A DNA stretch of 64,000 nucleotides from Cohnella herbarum (GCF_012849095.1 NZ_CP051680.1:62001-126000); one strand, 5' to 3'. Shown: positions 29,134 through 38,932, counted from the stretch's first letter. Notes: generated from the sequence alone by a model not told the origin. Made by a program: numbers and translations.

Positions 29134-30165
29134 ATGGTTGGAGGATTTACGCGGGATCTAGGTATCGATCTTGGAACCGCAAATACGTTGGTTTATATCA
29201 AAGGCAGGGGAATCGTCGTCAGAGAACCGTCAGTGGTCGCTCTGCGTACTGATACAAAAAAAATCGTGGCGGTCGGTTCGGACGCCAAAAAAATGATCGG
29301 CCGGACGCCGGGGAACATCGTAGCGATTCGCCCGATGAAAGACGGAGTTATCGCCGATTTCGAGACGACGGCTACGATGATTAAGTATTTTATTCGCCGC
29401 GCGCAGAAACCGCGGACGTTGTTTCCGCGCCATCCTAACGTCATGGTCTGCGTACCGTCCGGAATTACGCCCGTTGAACGACGCGCGGTAGAGGATGCGA
29501 CCAAGCAAGCGGGAGCGCGCGAGGCCTATATTATCGAAGAACCGTTCGCAGCGGCGATCGGCGCGGATTTGCCGGTATGGGAACCAATGGGAAGCATGGT
29601 TGTCGACATCGGAGGCGGAACAACGGAAGTCGCGGTCATCTCGCTCGGAGGAATCGTAACCAGCAAATCGATTCGCGTCGCGGGCGATGAAATGGATGAT
29701 GCGATTATCGCCTACATTAAACGCCTGTACAATCTCATGATCGGCGAGAGAACGTCCGAACAACTGAAGATGGAGATCGGTTCGGCGATGCCGCTCGATA
29801 AAGTCGAATCCATCGAAATCCGCGGGCGGGACCTCGTCAGCGGTTTGCCTAAGACGCTGGCCATTACTTCCGATGAGATCACGGAAGCGTTATCCGATAC
29901 GGTCAATTCGATTATCGATGCTGTCAAAGTTACGCTTGAGAAGTGTCCTCCGGAACTGTCGGCGGATATTATGGACCGGGGAATCGTATTGACGGGCGGC
30001 GGGGCGTTGCTTCGCAACCTGGACAAGATGCTTGCGCGCGAAACGGGCATGCCTGTACTCGTTGCGGAGAACCCTTTAGATTGCGTAGCGATCGGAACCG
30101 GCAGGGCGCTTGAGAATATTCATCTCTTCAAGTCCAAAGGCGGGTCATCCCGGTCCGGCCGCTAA
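29134..30165 (+). CDS. mreB: Rod-shape-determining actin homologue MreB
   Basis: 343 residues. Actin-fold motifs: phosphate-1 [14 protein letters not shown], phosphate-2 [15 protein letters not shown], adenosine [12 protein letters not shown]. Forms membrane-bound filaments that guide lateral wall synthesis. AGGAGG 7 bases before the ATG. Heads mreB-mreC-mreD-minC-minD. Confidence 0.98.
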   Translation: MVGGFTRDLGIDLGTANTLVYIKGRGIVVREPSVVALRTDTKKIVAVGSDAKKMIGRTPGNIVAIRPMKDGVIADFETTATMIKYFIRRAQKPRTLFPRHPNVMVCVPSGITPVERRAVEDATKQAGAREAYIIEEPFAAAIGADLPVWEPMGSMVVDIGGGTTEVAVISLGGIVTSKSIRVAGDEMDDAIIAYIKRLYNLMIGERTSEQLKMEIGSAMPLDKVESIEIRGRDLVSGLPKTLAITSDEITEALSDTVNSIIDAVKVTLEKCPPELSADIMDRGIVLTGGGALLRNLDKMLARETGMPVLVAENPLDCVAIGTGRALENIHLFKSKGGSSRSGR

Positions 30166-30220
30166 GTTAATAACGATATGGAGAAGTTAGGTACATCCAG
30201 CCTTCTCTGAAGGAGAGCAG

Positions 30221-31090
30221 GTGAGCGGGATCTTTCGATTATTGCGCAATAAGCGTTTGTTTATCCTTATGATCGGGCTCATCGTATTCATCGCCCTCAT
30301 GGGATTTACGTTAGGCCGGAATCGCTTGACCTGGCCGGAGAAATTCCTCAATGATGCCTTTGGGATTACGCAAGGAACATTGTACCAGCCGGTCGGCGCG
30401 GTCGCGGATTTCTTCCGCGACCTCGGCCGGCTTTCCGATGTGTATAAGGAAAATGAGCAATTTCGCCAAACGGTTGCTCAATACACGCAGGATCAAATAA
30501 AATTTAATTTGCTAGAGGCGGAGAACAAGCGGCTTAAAGAAGACTTGAATTTTACCGAGCAACAGAAAAACATGGACAACTATCGTTACCTAATCGCGCA
30601 AGTGGTTGGAACCAATTCCAATCCTTACGAGAAAACCATTACGATTAACCTTGGCAGCAAGGACGGCATTAAACCCGAAATGGCCGTCAGGACGGTCGAA
30701 GGGCTCGTCGGCATGGTCAGCAAGGTTAAGAATTTCACCTCTACGGTCACTTTAATCACGAATTTGGATCCCAATTCCTCCAGAGGCACTCCGGTATCCG
30801 CAACATTCCTTGGCAAGCCGGATTCATTCGGAATTTTAGAATACGACGATGAAACGAAAAATCTTCAAATGACCAAGATCGATGAAAACGATAAGCCCGC
30901 GGATGGCGACAAGGTAATTACGTCCGGAGTGGGCAGTTTGTTTCCTAAAGGGATCATTATCGGAACGGTCGAAAGCAGCCAGGTTGGCGATTTTGGTTTG
31001 ACCTATACGGCCATTATTAAACCTGCCACCAACTTCGATCATCTTAGAGAAGTGTTCGTAGTGGTCGTTCCCGAGGTGGAAGAACCGTGA
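30221..31090 (+). CDS. mreC: Rod-shape-determining protein MreC
   Basis: 289 residues, GTG start after AAGGAGAG. N-terminal cytoplasmic tail and membrane helix (~12-32), coiled coil (~70-110, NEQFRQTVAQY...LLEAENKRLKED), then the two beta domains of MreC (NLGSKDGIKPEMAV; SGVGSLFPKGIIIGTV). Extracytoplasmic scaffold linking MreB with SEDS/PBP synthases. Overlaps mreD by four bases. Confidence 0.96.
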   Translation: MSGIFRLLRNKRLFILMIGLIVFIALMGFTLGRNRLTWPEKFLNDAFGITQGTLYQPVGAVADFFRDLGRLSDVYKENEQFRQTVAQYTQDQIKFNLLEAENKRLKEDLNFTEQQKNMDNYRYLIAQVVGTNSNPYEKTITINLGSKDGIKPEMAVRTVEGLVGMVSKVKNFTSTVTLITNLDPNSSRGTPVSATFLGKPDSFGILEYDDETKNLQMTKIDENDKPADGDKVITSGVGSLFPKGIIIGTVESSQVGDFGLTYTAIIKPATNFDHLREVFVVVVPEVEEP

Positions 31091-31617
31091 AGATGAGAAT
31101 CAACTGGGTGATCTTGTGCGCGATCGTACTTCTGATCATTGAGAATTCCGTCGTTCCGTGGCTTGTTCCTCCCGGTTGGAGCGAAAGATTGCTCCCCCAT
31201 CTGTTGTTTATTATGACCTTGTTCGTTGCCGGATTCGGCGGGCGCCATACCGCCTTTTTGTTCGGGCTCGGTTTCGGGCTGCTGCAGGATTTGTTGTCTT
31301 ACGGCCACTTGATAGGTCCTTATGGCTTCGGTATGGGATTGATCGGCTATTTGGCCGGACTTGCTGCCGAGCGCAAAAGCTTCACGATCGGATTTTTCCT
31401 ATGGATCGTAGTCGTAAGCGGCGTATTGCTAGATTCGATCGTATATTTCGTTTACAAGTTGTTTCGGATTACGGATCTCGATTATGCCTTCGTTTTTTTC
31501 TGGCAAGTGGCGCCAACCGCTCTGCTTCAACTGTTGATCGCACTCCTGATGTATATTCCGGTTCGTCGTTACCTGGTCAAGCCTTCGATTTCCTCCGGAG
31601 AAGAGAGCTTGGAATAA
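31087..31617 (+). CDS. mreD: Rod-shape-determining protein MreD
   Basis: 176 residues, very hydrophobic with about five membrane helices and the family pattern GFGLLQDLLSYG. GTG at 31087 overlaps the mreC stop (GTGA) with GAGGTGG 7 bases upstream; ATG at 31093 is the alternative. Partner of MreC in the elongasome. Confidence 0.93.
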   Translation: MKMRINWVILCAIVLLIIENSVVPWLVPPGWSERLLPHLLFIMTLFVAGFGGRHTAFLFGLGFGLLQDLLSYGHLIGPYGFGMGLIGYLAGLAAERKSFTIGFFLWIVVVSGVLLDSIVYFVYKLFRITDLDYAFVFFWQVAPTALLQLLIALLMYIPVRRYLVKPSISSGEESLE

Positions 31618-31693
31618 GCATCGTTTAACCGAACAGGCAGGAATTCCGCTTCCCGAAGCAGAATTTTATTTACCGTAGGGAGGGGCGGACACC

Positions 31694-32356
31694 GTGACCG
31701 GCAAATCAACGATTACGATAAAAGGGACGAAGGAAGGCCTCGTATTTTTATTGGACGATAAATGCGACTTCGCTATTCTATTGGACGAACTGAATTCGAA
31801 GCTAGATAAGCACGTTCAGCAATTTACCGGACCCATCGTCCATATCTTCATTAAGCTCGGCGCTAGGCAATTGGAAGAAGAAGATAAGGAACGCATCCGA
31901 TCCATCCTTCGCAGGCAAGGAAACTTGTTGATTCAGTCCATAGAAAGCGACCCTCCGGAGGTAGATCCGAACCTGCGAGTGGCTCCGACTTTACATACGA
32001 TGACCGGAATTATCAGGTCCGGGCAGACGGTTGAATTCGATGGTCATGTATTGCTTCTCGGGGACGTCAATCCGGGAGGAACGATCAGGTGCAGCGGCGA
32101 CGTATACGTGCTTGGAGCGCTTAGGGGAACCGTTCATGCGGGTAAAGACGGCGACGAAGAGGCGATCATCGCGGCTTCTCTGATGAAGCCGACGCAGCTT
32201 CGGATTGCCGAGGTCATTAGCCGCCCGCCGGATGAATGGACATCCGCGGAGCCTTGGATGGAATACGCGTTTCTGCGCGAAGGCACGATGGCTATAGACA
32301 AAATGACGAGTCTAAGCCGTCAACGCAAGGAAGTCATGCAGTTCAAAGGAGTGTAG
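31694..32356 (+). CDS. minC: Septum site-determining protein MinC
   Basis: 220 residues, GTG start with GGGAGGGG upstream. N-terminal FtsZ-inhibiting domain (1-~100) and a C-terminal right-handed beta-helix (GDVNPGGTIRCSGDVYVLGALRGTVHAG) that binds MinD. Inhibits FtsZ assembly away from midcell. Precedes minD by four bases. Confidence 0.96.
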   Translation: MTGKSTITIKGTKEGLVFLLDDKCDFAILLDELNSKLDKHVQQFTGPIVHIFIKLGARQLEEEDKERIRSILRRQGNLLIQSIESDPPEVDPNLRVAPTLHTMTGIIRSGQTVEFDGHVLLLGDVNPGGTIRCSGDVYVLGALRGTVHAGKDGDEEAIIAASLMKPTQLRIAEVISRPPDEWTSAEPWMEYAFLREGTMAIDKMTSLSRQRKEVMQFKGV

Positions 32357-32360
32357 AGTC

Positions 32361-33155
32361 ATGGGAGAAGCGATCGTTGTCACCTCGGGCAAAGGCGGCG
32401 TAGGCAAAACGACGACGTCGGCCAATCTAGGAACGGCATTGGCGATGATGGGGAAAAAGGTATGCATGGTAGATACCGATATCGGATTGCGTAATCTCGA
32501 CGTCGTCATGGGACTCGAGAACCGGATTATCTACGATCTCATTGACGTGGCGGAAGGACGCTGCCGGGTTAATCAGGCGCTCATTAAAGATAAACGCTTC
32601 GATGAGCTGTACATGCTTCCCGCGGCGCAGACGAAGGATAAGAACGATATATCGCCGGAACAGGTACGACAGATCATTGAAAGCTTGAAGCCGGATTTCG
32701 ATTACATCATTATCGATTGCCCGGCCGGAATCGAGCAAGGCTTTCGCAACGCGATCGCGGGCGCTTCGCAAGCTATCGTCGTGACGACGCCGGAGAATGC
32801 CGCCGTTCGCGACGCGGATCGCGTTATCGGATTGCTGGAGAAGAGCCATTTTCCATCGCCAAAGTTAATTATTAACCGTATTCGTCCGAATATGATGAAA
32901 AGCGGAGATATGCTTGAGATCGAAGATATTTGCCAGGTGCTTGCCATCGATCTGATCGGAATCGTGCCGGACGACGAATATGTGATCAAGGCGGCGAATT
33001 CCGGAGAACCGACGGTCATGAACGTGAATTCCCGTGCCGCGATCGCTTATCGGAATATCGCACGCCGCATTTTAGGAGAGACCGTACCCTTGTCTCAGCT
33101 AGACGACAAGGCGGGGATGTTCCGCAAAGTAAAGAAGTTTTTGGGAATGGGATGA
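32361..33155 (+). CDS. minD: Septum site-determining ATPase MinD
   Basis: 264 residues. Deviant Walker A GKGGVGKTTTSANLG, switch region DTDIGLRNLDVVMG, DCPAGIEQG, and a C-terminal amphipathic membrane-targeting helix (MFRKVKKFLGMG). Recruits MinC to the membrane. No minE is present; like Bacillus, polar positioning probably uses DivIVA/MinJ. Confidence 0.97.
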   Translation: MGEAIVVTSGKGGVGKTTTSANLGTALAMMGKKVCMVDTDIGLRNLDVVMGLENRIIYDLIDVAEGRCRVNQALIKDKRFDELYMLPAAQTKDKNDISPEQVRQIIESLKPDFDYIIIDCPAGIEQGFRNAIAGASQAIVVTTPENAAVRDADRVIGLLEKSHFPSPKLIINRIRPNMMKSGDMLEIEDICQVLAIDLIGIVPDDEYVIKAANSGEPTVMNVNSRAAIAYRNIARRILGETVPLSQLDDKAGMFRKVKKFLGMG

Positions 33156-33161
33156 TCGGAC

Positions 33162-34313
33162 TTGCTTAACCGATTGAAGAAAATGGACTGGATGATGCTG
33201 GCGATTCTCGTGATGTTCATGGGAATCAGCAGCTTATTGGTGAAAAGCGCGACGTACACGAACAATAATCCCGCCTATGCGAACTATGATATAAAGACCC
33301 TCTTCTTCTATGGGCTGGGGTTTGCTGTCATAATTATCGCAACGCTGATCGATTACCGTCTCATTTTGAAAATATGGTATGTGTGGTATGGAATCGGCAT
33401 TATCATGCTTTTGTTGATCTTCGTCCTGGTCGAAGAGAAGAACGGAGCGCGGAGTTGGTTTGAATTCGGGCAGTTTTCTTTTCAGCCTGCGGAAGTCATG
33501 AAGCTTTTCCTGATTATCGCGATCGCCGCGCTAATGGGAAGACGCCAAGGCGATCCGCTCCGAATGCGCAGCGACGTCATGGTTGTGGCTGCCGTATCGT
33601 TCGTGCCGTTTATGCTCGTGATGCTCCAACCGGATCTCGGGAACGCGATGATTTATATTTTTATCGTGCTCGGCATGCTCTGGATCGGCAACGTTCGATA
33701 TTCTTATGTCATGATCGGTTTAGCGGTAGTCGTCGGCGGTTTGTTGTTGTTCGTGACTTTGTTTAATACGTACAATACCGAAATTCACGATTACTTGGAA
33801 TCGAAGAAGCTCACCCACTGGTACGAACGTATCAATACTTACATCCATCCGGACGAAGCTTCCGCAGACGCCAAACGACAATCGGAATACGCGAAGATCG
33901 CGATCGGCTCGGGCGGGCTTGCCGGGGATGGCTATTTACAGGGAGAATCGAAGAACCGCAAGTTCATTCCGTACACGTACTCCGATTCCATCTTCGTCGT
34001 CATCGGCGAAGAGTTCGGTTTCCAAGGTGCGGCGATCTTGTTGCTGCTGTACTTCCTCTTTATTTACAGGATGATCCTGATCGCTTACCAATGTTATGAC
34101 TTGCGAGGCTCCTTCATCATCATCGGGATCGCGACGATGATGGTATTCCAGATCTTCCAGAACATCGGGATGATGATCGGGGTTATGCCGATAACCGGAA
34201 TAACGTTGCCGTTCATTAGCTATGGAGGCACTTCCTTGCTGCTGAATATGATGTCGATCGGATTGATTTTCAGCATTCGCGCCCATCAGGAGAAATATCA
34301 GATGGATAGCTGA
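33162..34313 (+). CDS. rodA: SEDS-family peptidoglycan glycosyltransferase (RodA/FtsW type)
   Basis: 383 residues with about ten membrane helices. SEDS motifs: NGARSWFEFGQFSFQPAEVMK, LQPDLGNAM, EEFGF and GITLPFISYGGTSLL. Polymerises lipid II together with a class B PBP. Start taken at TTG 33162, six bases after minD; ATG 33183 is possible and the SD (GGGATGATCGGA) is weak. Context after mreBCD-minCD favours a RodA role in elongation, but an FtsW or SpoVE assignment cannot be excluded from sequence. Confidence 0.88.
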   Translation: MLNRLKKMDWMMLAILVMFMGISSLLVKSATYTNNNPAYANYDIKTLFFYGLGFAVIIIATLIDYRLILKIWYVWYGIGIIMLLLIFVLVEEKNGARSWFEFGQFSFQPAEVMKLFLIIAIAALMGRRQGDPLRMRSDVMVVAAVSFVPFMLVMLQPDLGNAMIYIFIVLGMLWIGNVRYSYVMIGLAVVVGGLLLFVTLFNTYNTEIHDYLESKKLTHWYERINTYIHPDEASADAKRQSEYAKIAIGSGGLAGDGYLQGESKNRKFIPYTYSDSIFVVIGEEFGFQGAAILLLLYFLFIYRMILIAYQCYDLRGSFIIIGIATMMVFQIFQNIGMMIGVMPITGITLPFISYGGTSLLLNMMSIGLIFSIRAHQEKYQMDS

Positions 34314-34397
34314 TCGGGCGAAAAGATAGCAAACGAAATAGGGGGGAAGGGACGAAGGTATCTCCTTACAGCCGCTTCCTCTCCGAGAATGAAATCC

Positions 34398-34433
34398 AGA
34401 AGAACAGGGCTTGGTACCTGTTCTTCTTTTTTA
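34398..34433 (+). terminator. Terminator after the SEDS gene
   Basis: AGAAGAACAGG (34398-34408) pairs with CCTGTTCTTCT (34417-34427), then a T tract. Confidence 0.95.
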
Positions 34434-34537
34434 TTTGTCTTAGCTGAGTATGCAGCTCGAACCAGCTGAAGACCAAGGTCTATTCGGCGCTTGTCCGCCA
34501 TATGGTAGTAGGAGAAAGCGGACAAGGAGGGCTTGCG

Positions 34538-35602
34538 ATGCAAACACGGAACAATGTTCGCGAGCGTAGGCGCGAGCGGATCGAGCAGTTGATGGGACGG
34601 CATGCAATGGAGGATCGAGGCCATACGGAGCCAACCGTTGAGGAACCAATGAAATCAAAAGGGAAAGCGAACGAGGAATCCTCGCGACCGGATCGTGCGG
34701 CGGAAGAGTCGATGCGATTCGATTACGCAACGCCATATTCGAAATCCGACTTGCCGAGATATGAAGCGAATTTGCCCCGGAAGCCTGCCGATAACGTTCG
34801 TATGGACGATAGATCGGCATACTTTAGCTCGGTCGCCCCGTCAAACGAGCCGGATCCCGAGTTATGGTGGAGAGAGCGCGAGAAGCAGTTGAAATCGGGA
34901 CAAGCCTCTGGCTGGCAGGGGCTGAAGGGAATTCCTCCGACGTCAGCCGCAAGAACGAATCCTCCGCCCGATGGCTCGGACATCCGGTTGTTCGTCAGAG
35001 GAGTCTCTTTTCGATTCGTAGTCGCCGCGCTTGCGTTCGCCGGGATATGGGGATGGTTTAAACTTGAAATGCCGGGAAGCGTGGAAGGACGGGCATGGAT
35101 GGTCTCGTCGGTGACGCGGGATATGGACTTCGAAGCAATAGAAGCTTGGTACGGCAGCACGTTCGGGGGTTCGCCCTCGTTCTTGCCGTTTAACCGCGAT
35201 GAACCGGATACGAAAGAAGTGTCCGCCTTATTAAATCCGTCCGAAACGGCCCTTCCCGTTCAAGGAAGAATCGTTCAGACTTACGCTCAGAACGGGACGG
35301 GCGTTAAGGTCTCCGCGCCTGGCGGCAGCGAAGTCTCGTCGATCTATACCGGTCGCGTTGTTCAGGTAAAAAATGATCCCAATAGCGGAGTTACGATAAG
35401 CGTTCAACATCAGAATCAGGTTCTTTCGGTGTACGGCAGCCTTGAGGAATCGTCCGTCAAGCCGAACGATTGGGTGGTCACGGGGCAGCGATTGGGGCAG
35501 CTGAAACGATCCGAAGACAGCCAGACCGAGGGTATTCTTTATTTCGCCGTCCAACAGCGAGGGAAAGCGCTGAATCCGGCGGAAGTGGTATCCTTTGATT
35601 AA
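34538..35602 (+). CDS. spoIVFA: SpoIVFA-like membrane protein with degenerate M23/LytM domain
   Basis: 354 residues from ATG 34538 (AAGGAGG 8 bases upstream). Long charged cytoplasmic N-terminus (1-~155), one membrane helix (~160-180, FRFVVAALAFAGIWGWF), then a LytM/peptidase M23 fold (~245-350: VKVSAPGGSEVSSIYTGRVV). The zinc ligands are lacking (QHQNQVLSVYGS, LYFAVQQRG in place of the His motifs), as expected for SpoIVFA, a non-enzymatic inhibitor and scaffold of SpoIVFB. Adjacent spoIVFB and conserved position after min genes support this over an active endopeptidase. Confidence 0.85.
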   Translation: MQTRNNVRERRRERIEQLMGRHAMEDRGHTEPTVEEPMKSKGKANEESSRPDRAAEESMRFDYATPYSKSDLPRYEANLPRKPADNVRMDDRSAYFSSVAPSNEPDPELWWREREKQLKSGQASGWQGLKGIPPTSAARTNPPPDGSDIRLFVRGVSFRFVVAALAFAGIWGWFKLEMPGSVEGRAWMVSSVTRDMDFEAIEAWYGSTFGGSPSFLPFNRDEPDTKEVSALLNPSETALPVQGRIVQTYAQNGTGVKVSAPGGSEVSSIYTGRVVQVKNDPNSGVTISVQHQNQVLSVYGSLEESSVKPNDWVVTGQRLGQLKRSEDSQTEGILYFAVQQRGKALNPAEVVSFD

Positions 35603-36469
35603 ATGGCGGGGATCCACTTCCGGCTTCATCCGTTATTCGTACTCGTCATGATTGCCTCGATCGCGACGGGACAATTCGCGCAGCTCGCGACTTTATTCGT
35701 TATCGTCTTGTGGCACGAGTTAGGTCATCTATTCGCCGCGCTTCGCTTCGGATGGACGGTACGGGAGGTCAAGCTGCTCCCTTTCGGAGGAGTCGTGGAA
35801 GTGGAGGATGCCGGCACGCTGCCGGTCAGGGAGGAAATATGGGTTGCGATCGCGGGACCTGCCCAGAATGTCATCTTAGCGGCGATCGGTTATTTTCTAG
35901 GCCAGATCGGCTGGATCGGCAAGGAGTGGTCGGACGATTTCGTGCGTGCCAACGTGCTGATCGGCCTTTTTAATTTGTTGCCCGTTCTTCCGTTGGACGG
36001 AGGACGTATGCTTCAAGCGTGGATTAGTCTGCAGCTTCCGTTTCACCGAACGTTGATGTGGAGCGCGAAGATCAGCTTGGCGTTCAGCGGCCTTATCGTG
36101 ATTGCATCCTTATATCCGCTTCGCAGCGGCGGATTGCTGCATTTGAACCTCTTAACGGTAGGCGTCTTTCTATGCGCGTCGAACTGGGTGTATCTAAGGA
36201 ACATTCCTTTCGTGTTTCTCAGATTCTTAGTGCACAGAAGCGAAAGGTCGGAAAAACAGATCGATCGGGGTAAGCTATCCAGACCTATCGTCATTGCCGA
36301 GAATCGCCCTCTATCCTCGATCATTAAGTTGTTCATGAAGGAGCAGTATCATTTGGTCTATGTGATGAAACGCGGGAAAATCGCGAACGTCGTTCCCGAG
36401 AAGGCGATTATCGACGGTTTTCTCGGTCGATTGACATCCGGGAATGCGGATTTGAAGATTTTCATGTAA
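35603..36469 (+). CDS. spoIVFB: Pro-sigma-K intramembrane protease SpoIVFB (M50 family)
   Basis: 288 residues. Site-2-protease motif LWHELGHLFAAL in an early membrane helix and NLLPVLPLDGGRML as third zinc ligand site; about six membrane helices; C-terminal CBS-like cytosolic domain (~225-288) that in Bacillus couples to ATP. Cleaves pro-sigma-K in the mother cell. Abuts spoIVFA with no gap. BofC, another arm of the same checkpoint, is encoded at 48118. Confidence 0.95.
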   Translation: MAGIHFRLHPLFVLVMIASIATGQFAQLATLFVIVLWHELGHLFAALRFGWTVREVKLLPFGGVVEVEDAGTLPVREEIWVAIAGPAQNVILAAIGYFLGQIGWIGKEWSDDFVRANVLIGLFNLLPVLPLDGGRMLQAWISLQLPFHRTLMWSAKISLAFSGLIVIASLYPLRSGGLLHLNLLTVGVFLCASNWVYLRNIPFVFLRFLVHRSERSEKQIDRGKLSRPIVIAENRPLSSIIKLFMKEQYHLVYVMKRGKIANVVPEKAIIDGFLGRLTSGNADLKIFM

Positions 36470-36500
36470 AATGGAGAAAATGGCACCCTGGGAGGTTTGC

Positions 36501-37736
36501 ATGAAGCAGCTGTTTATCCATTGCGCGCAAAATGTTACCCAATCTGCATTACTGGAAGACGGAAAACTGACGGAGTTCAGCGTGGAGCGGACGGAAGGAA
36601 CATCGCTGATCGGCAACCTATACAAGGGACGCGTCGTGAACGTCCTTCCCGGCATGCAAGCTGCCTTTGTCGATATCGGATTGGCGAAAAACGCTTTTTT
36701 GTACGTGGACGATGTGCTGCATCCCCATCTGGAGAGGCAACCGAAAGAGAAGCCGGCGATTACGGAACTGCTGAAGCCCGGAGACGAACTGCTCGTGCAG
36801 ATCATGAAAGAACCGCTCGGAGGCAAGGGAGCTCGGGTGACGACTCACTTCTCGATCCCGGGAAGATGGCTCGTCTATATGCCAAACGCGGATTACATAG
36901 GCATCTCGAAGAAAATCGAGTTGGAGCTCGAGCGCGCCCGGCTGAGAAGTTTGGCCGAAGCGATGCGATCCGAGGGGGAAGGCGTCATCCTCCGCACGAA
37001 CGCCGAGGGCGAGAACCGCGAATCGCTGGAAGAGGATTTGAATTTATTGCGCAGCGCTTGGCGGAACATCGTCGACCGATGCAAAGATGCAAGCGCGCCG
37101 TCCGAGCTGCACCGGGATTCGGGTCTAGTAGAGCGAATGGTTCGCGATGTCATCACGCCCGATACCGAACAGTTAATTATCGACGACGAATTGAGCCTGC
37201 ACGAAGCGAAAGCTTACTTGCGCCAGACGGCGCCGGCCTTGGAAGGGAAAGTGCAGCTTTACGACGATCCGAAGCCTCTTTTCGATAAGTTCGGTATTAA
37301 GGAGCAATTAGACAAGGCGTTTCAGTCGAGAATTTGGTTACCGAGCGGAGGATACCTCGTCTGGGAACAAACTGAAGCCTTAACGGTAATTGACGTGAAT
37401 ACGGGCAAATACACCGGGTCCATCGACCTGGAAGAGACGGTATTCCTGACCAACAAGGAAGCCGCGGACGAGGTCGCCCGGTTACTTCGGTTGCGCGACG
37501 TAGGCGGGATTATCATTATTGATTTTATCGACATGGAGATCGAAGATCATCGCCATCAGATCGTGCAGCAATTGGAAATGCGAATCAAGCGCGATCGCAC
37601 GAAATGTCAGGTTGTCGGATGGACTCGCCTCGGATTAATGGAGATGACCCGCAAAAAAGCGAGAGAGAACGCGATGAACTACTTCTACGAGACGTGCGCT
37701 TCTTGCAAGGGGAAAGGTAAAATTTATATCCGGTAA
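36501..37736 (+). CDS. rng: Ribonuclease E/G family endoribonuclease
   Basis: 411 residues, the short RNase G size. S1-type domain near the N-terminus (NLYKGRVVNVLPGMQAAFVDIG), catalytic DNase-I-like domain with VIDVNTGKYTG and IIDFIDME (Mg-binding Asp residues), and a C-terminal CxxC (CASCKGKGK) zinc link. ATG 36501 with GGGAGG 5 bases before is preferred to 36471. Bacillus subtilis lacks RNase E/G, so its presence between spoIVFB and rplU is typical of Paenibacillaceae/clostridia rather than Bacillus. Confidence 0.93.
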   Translation: MKQLFIHCAQNVTQSALLEDGKLTEFSVERTEGTSLIGNLYKGRVVNVLPGMQAAFVDIGLAKNAFLYVDDVLHPHLERQPKEKPAITELLKPGDELLVQIMKEPLGGKGARVTTHFSIPGRWLVYMPNADYIGISKKIELELERARLRSLAEAMRSEGEGVILRTNAEGENRESLEEDLNLLRSAWRNIVDRCKDASAPSELHRDSGLVERMVRDVITPDTEQLIIDDELSLHEAKAYLRQTAPALEGKVQLYDDPKPLFDKFGIKEQLDKAFQSRIWLPSGGYLVWEQTEALTVIDVNTGKYTGSIDLEETVFLTNKEAADEVARLLRLRDVGGIIIIDFIDMEIEDHRHQIVQQLEMRIKRDRTKCQVVGWTRLGLMEMTRKKARENAMNYFYETCASCKGKGKIYIR

Positions 37737-37766
37737 GGACTGCATTTGAAATTGAAATGATTTATA

Positions 37767-37796
37767 TTGTATTTATTCAATCAGGTATGATATAAT
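37767..37796 (+). promoter_or_regulatory. Promoter of the rplU operon
   Basis: TTGTAT (37767-37772), 18-base spacer and extended -10 TGATATAAT ending 37796. Confidence 0.7.
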
Positions 37797-37802
37797 CCCA
37801 TA

Positions 37803-37930
37803 GTGCGTGCAATCTGAAGATTTTGCAGGCTACAACCGCACTCCCCGGGTCGACAAGTTCGGCGCTGTCCTAACCATTCGTGGTCGCGGCATCCGACACC
37901 CTATGAGGCGAGTCTTAGACATGAGGAGGT
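37803..37930 (+). ncRNA. L21 ribosomal protein leader
   Basis: A ~120-nt leader precedes rplU. It begins with a two-part hairpin, GTGCG 37803-37807 with CGCAC 37837-37841 enclosing TGCAA 37808-37812 with TTGCA 37823-37827, and continues with a structured GC-rich part up to the AGGAGGTG ribosome site. Position and shape fit the known Firmicute L21 leader, thought to mediate autoregulation by L21. Confidence 0.7.
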
Positions 37931-37937
37931 GCACCAG

Positions 37938-38249
37938 ATGTACGCGATTATTGAAACTGGCGGTAAACAGTATAAAGTTCAAGCGGGCGATGTGCTTTTC
38001 ATTGAAAAGCTTTCTGCTAACGTAGGCGACAGCATCACGTTTGACCGCGTGTTGGCAGTATCCAACAAAGACGGATTGACTACAGGATCCCCGATCGTAG
38101 CAGGCGCGTCCGTAACGGGCAAAGTCGAGCAACACGTGAAAGGCGAGAAAATCATCGTCTTCAAGTACAAGCCTAAGAAAAACTACAAACGCAAGCAAGG
38201 CCATCGTCAACCGTACACGAAAGTGACGATCGAGAACATTAAGGCTTAA
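37938..38249 (+). CDS. rplU: 50S ribosomal protein L21
   Basis: 103 residues, [15 protein letters not shown] start and [18 protein letters not shown]-terminal signature. ATG 37938 with AGGAGGTG 9 bases upstream; a GTG at 37929 lies inside that spacing. First gene of rplU-prp-rpmA. Confidence 0.98.
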   Translation: MYAIIETGGKQYKVQAGDVLFIEKLSANVGDSITFDRVLAVSNKDGLTTGSPIVAGASVTGKVEQHVKGEKIIVFKYKPKKNYKRKQGHRQPYTKVTIENIKA

Positions 38250-38259
38250 GGTCGCCGAG

Positions 38260-38604
38260 ATGATCACGATAACGATCGTGCGCAACGTTGAGAAGGCTAT
38301 TATACGATTTACCGTATCGGGGCATGCTTTTTACGACGATCCCGGCAAAGACATCGTCTGTGCCGGCGTATCGGCTGTAACGATTGGAGCGGTTAACGCG
38401 ATCGAGAAATTAACGGGGCTTGAGCCTCGCGCCGTTTCCGAATCCGGCTGGCTCCAAGCGGAAGCGCCGCTTAGCGCGGATCCCCGGCGTAACGACCAGG
38501 TTCAGCTTTTGCTGGAAGGGATGGTCGTCGCTCTTGAATCCATCGAGGAATCATACGGCAAGCACGTGAAAATAAAAGTAACCTTTGCGGAAAAAGGAGG
38601 TTGA
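38260..38604 (+). CDS. prp: Ribosomal-processing cysteine protease Prp (YsxB)
   Basis: 114 residues. Conserved [20 protein letters not shown] carries the catalytic His22 and Cys34. It removes the N-terminal extension of L27, whose gene is five bases downstream and whose protein shows the matching cleavage sequence. Located between rplU and rpmA in all Firmicutes that have extended L27. Confidence 0.95.
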   Translation: MITITIVRNVEKAIIRFTVSGHAFYDDPGKDIVCAGVSAVTIGAVNAIEKLTGLEPRAVSESGWLQAEAPLSADPRRNDQVQLLLEGMVVALESIEESYGKHVKIKVTFAEKGG

Positions 38605-38608
38605 CACC

Positions 38609-38920
38609 ATGTTGAAGTTAAATCTTCAGTTATTCGCCTCGAAAAAAGGGGTCGGATCGACGAGGAACGGACGAGACAGCCAATCCAAGCGTCTAGGCGC
38701 GAAGAGAGCGGACGGTCAAGTCGTAACTGCCGGCAGCATCTTGTATCGCCAACGCGGTACTAAGATTCATCCGGGCAACAACGTAGGCATCGGCAAAGAC
38801 GATACGCTCTTCGCTTTAGTGCAAGGCGTTGTGAAGTTCGAACGTTGGGGACGCGATCGCAAGAAAGTTAGCGTGTACCCTGTAGCGCAAGCTCCAGTAG
38901 CTGCCGCTCTAGAAGTTTAA
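38609..38920 (+). CDS. rpmA: 50S ribosomal protein L27 with Prp-cleaved leader
   Basis: 103 residues. Starts [18 protein letters not shown]: the first nine residues are the Firmicute extension, removed by Prp after LQLFA-type sequence to expose the N-terminus that reaches the peptidyl transferase centre. AAAGGAGG 7 bases before ATG 38609. Followed by a strong terminator. Confidence 0.97.
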   Translation: MLKLNLQLFASKKGVGSTRNGRDSQSKRLGAKRADGQVVTAGSILYRQRGTKIHPGNNVGIGKDDTLFALVQGVVKFERWGRDRKKVSVYPVAQAPVAAALEV

Positions 38921-38932
38921 TATGGCATCCAG

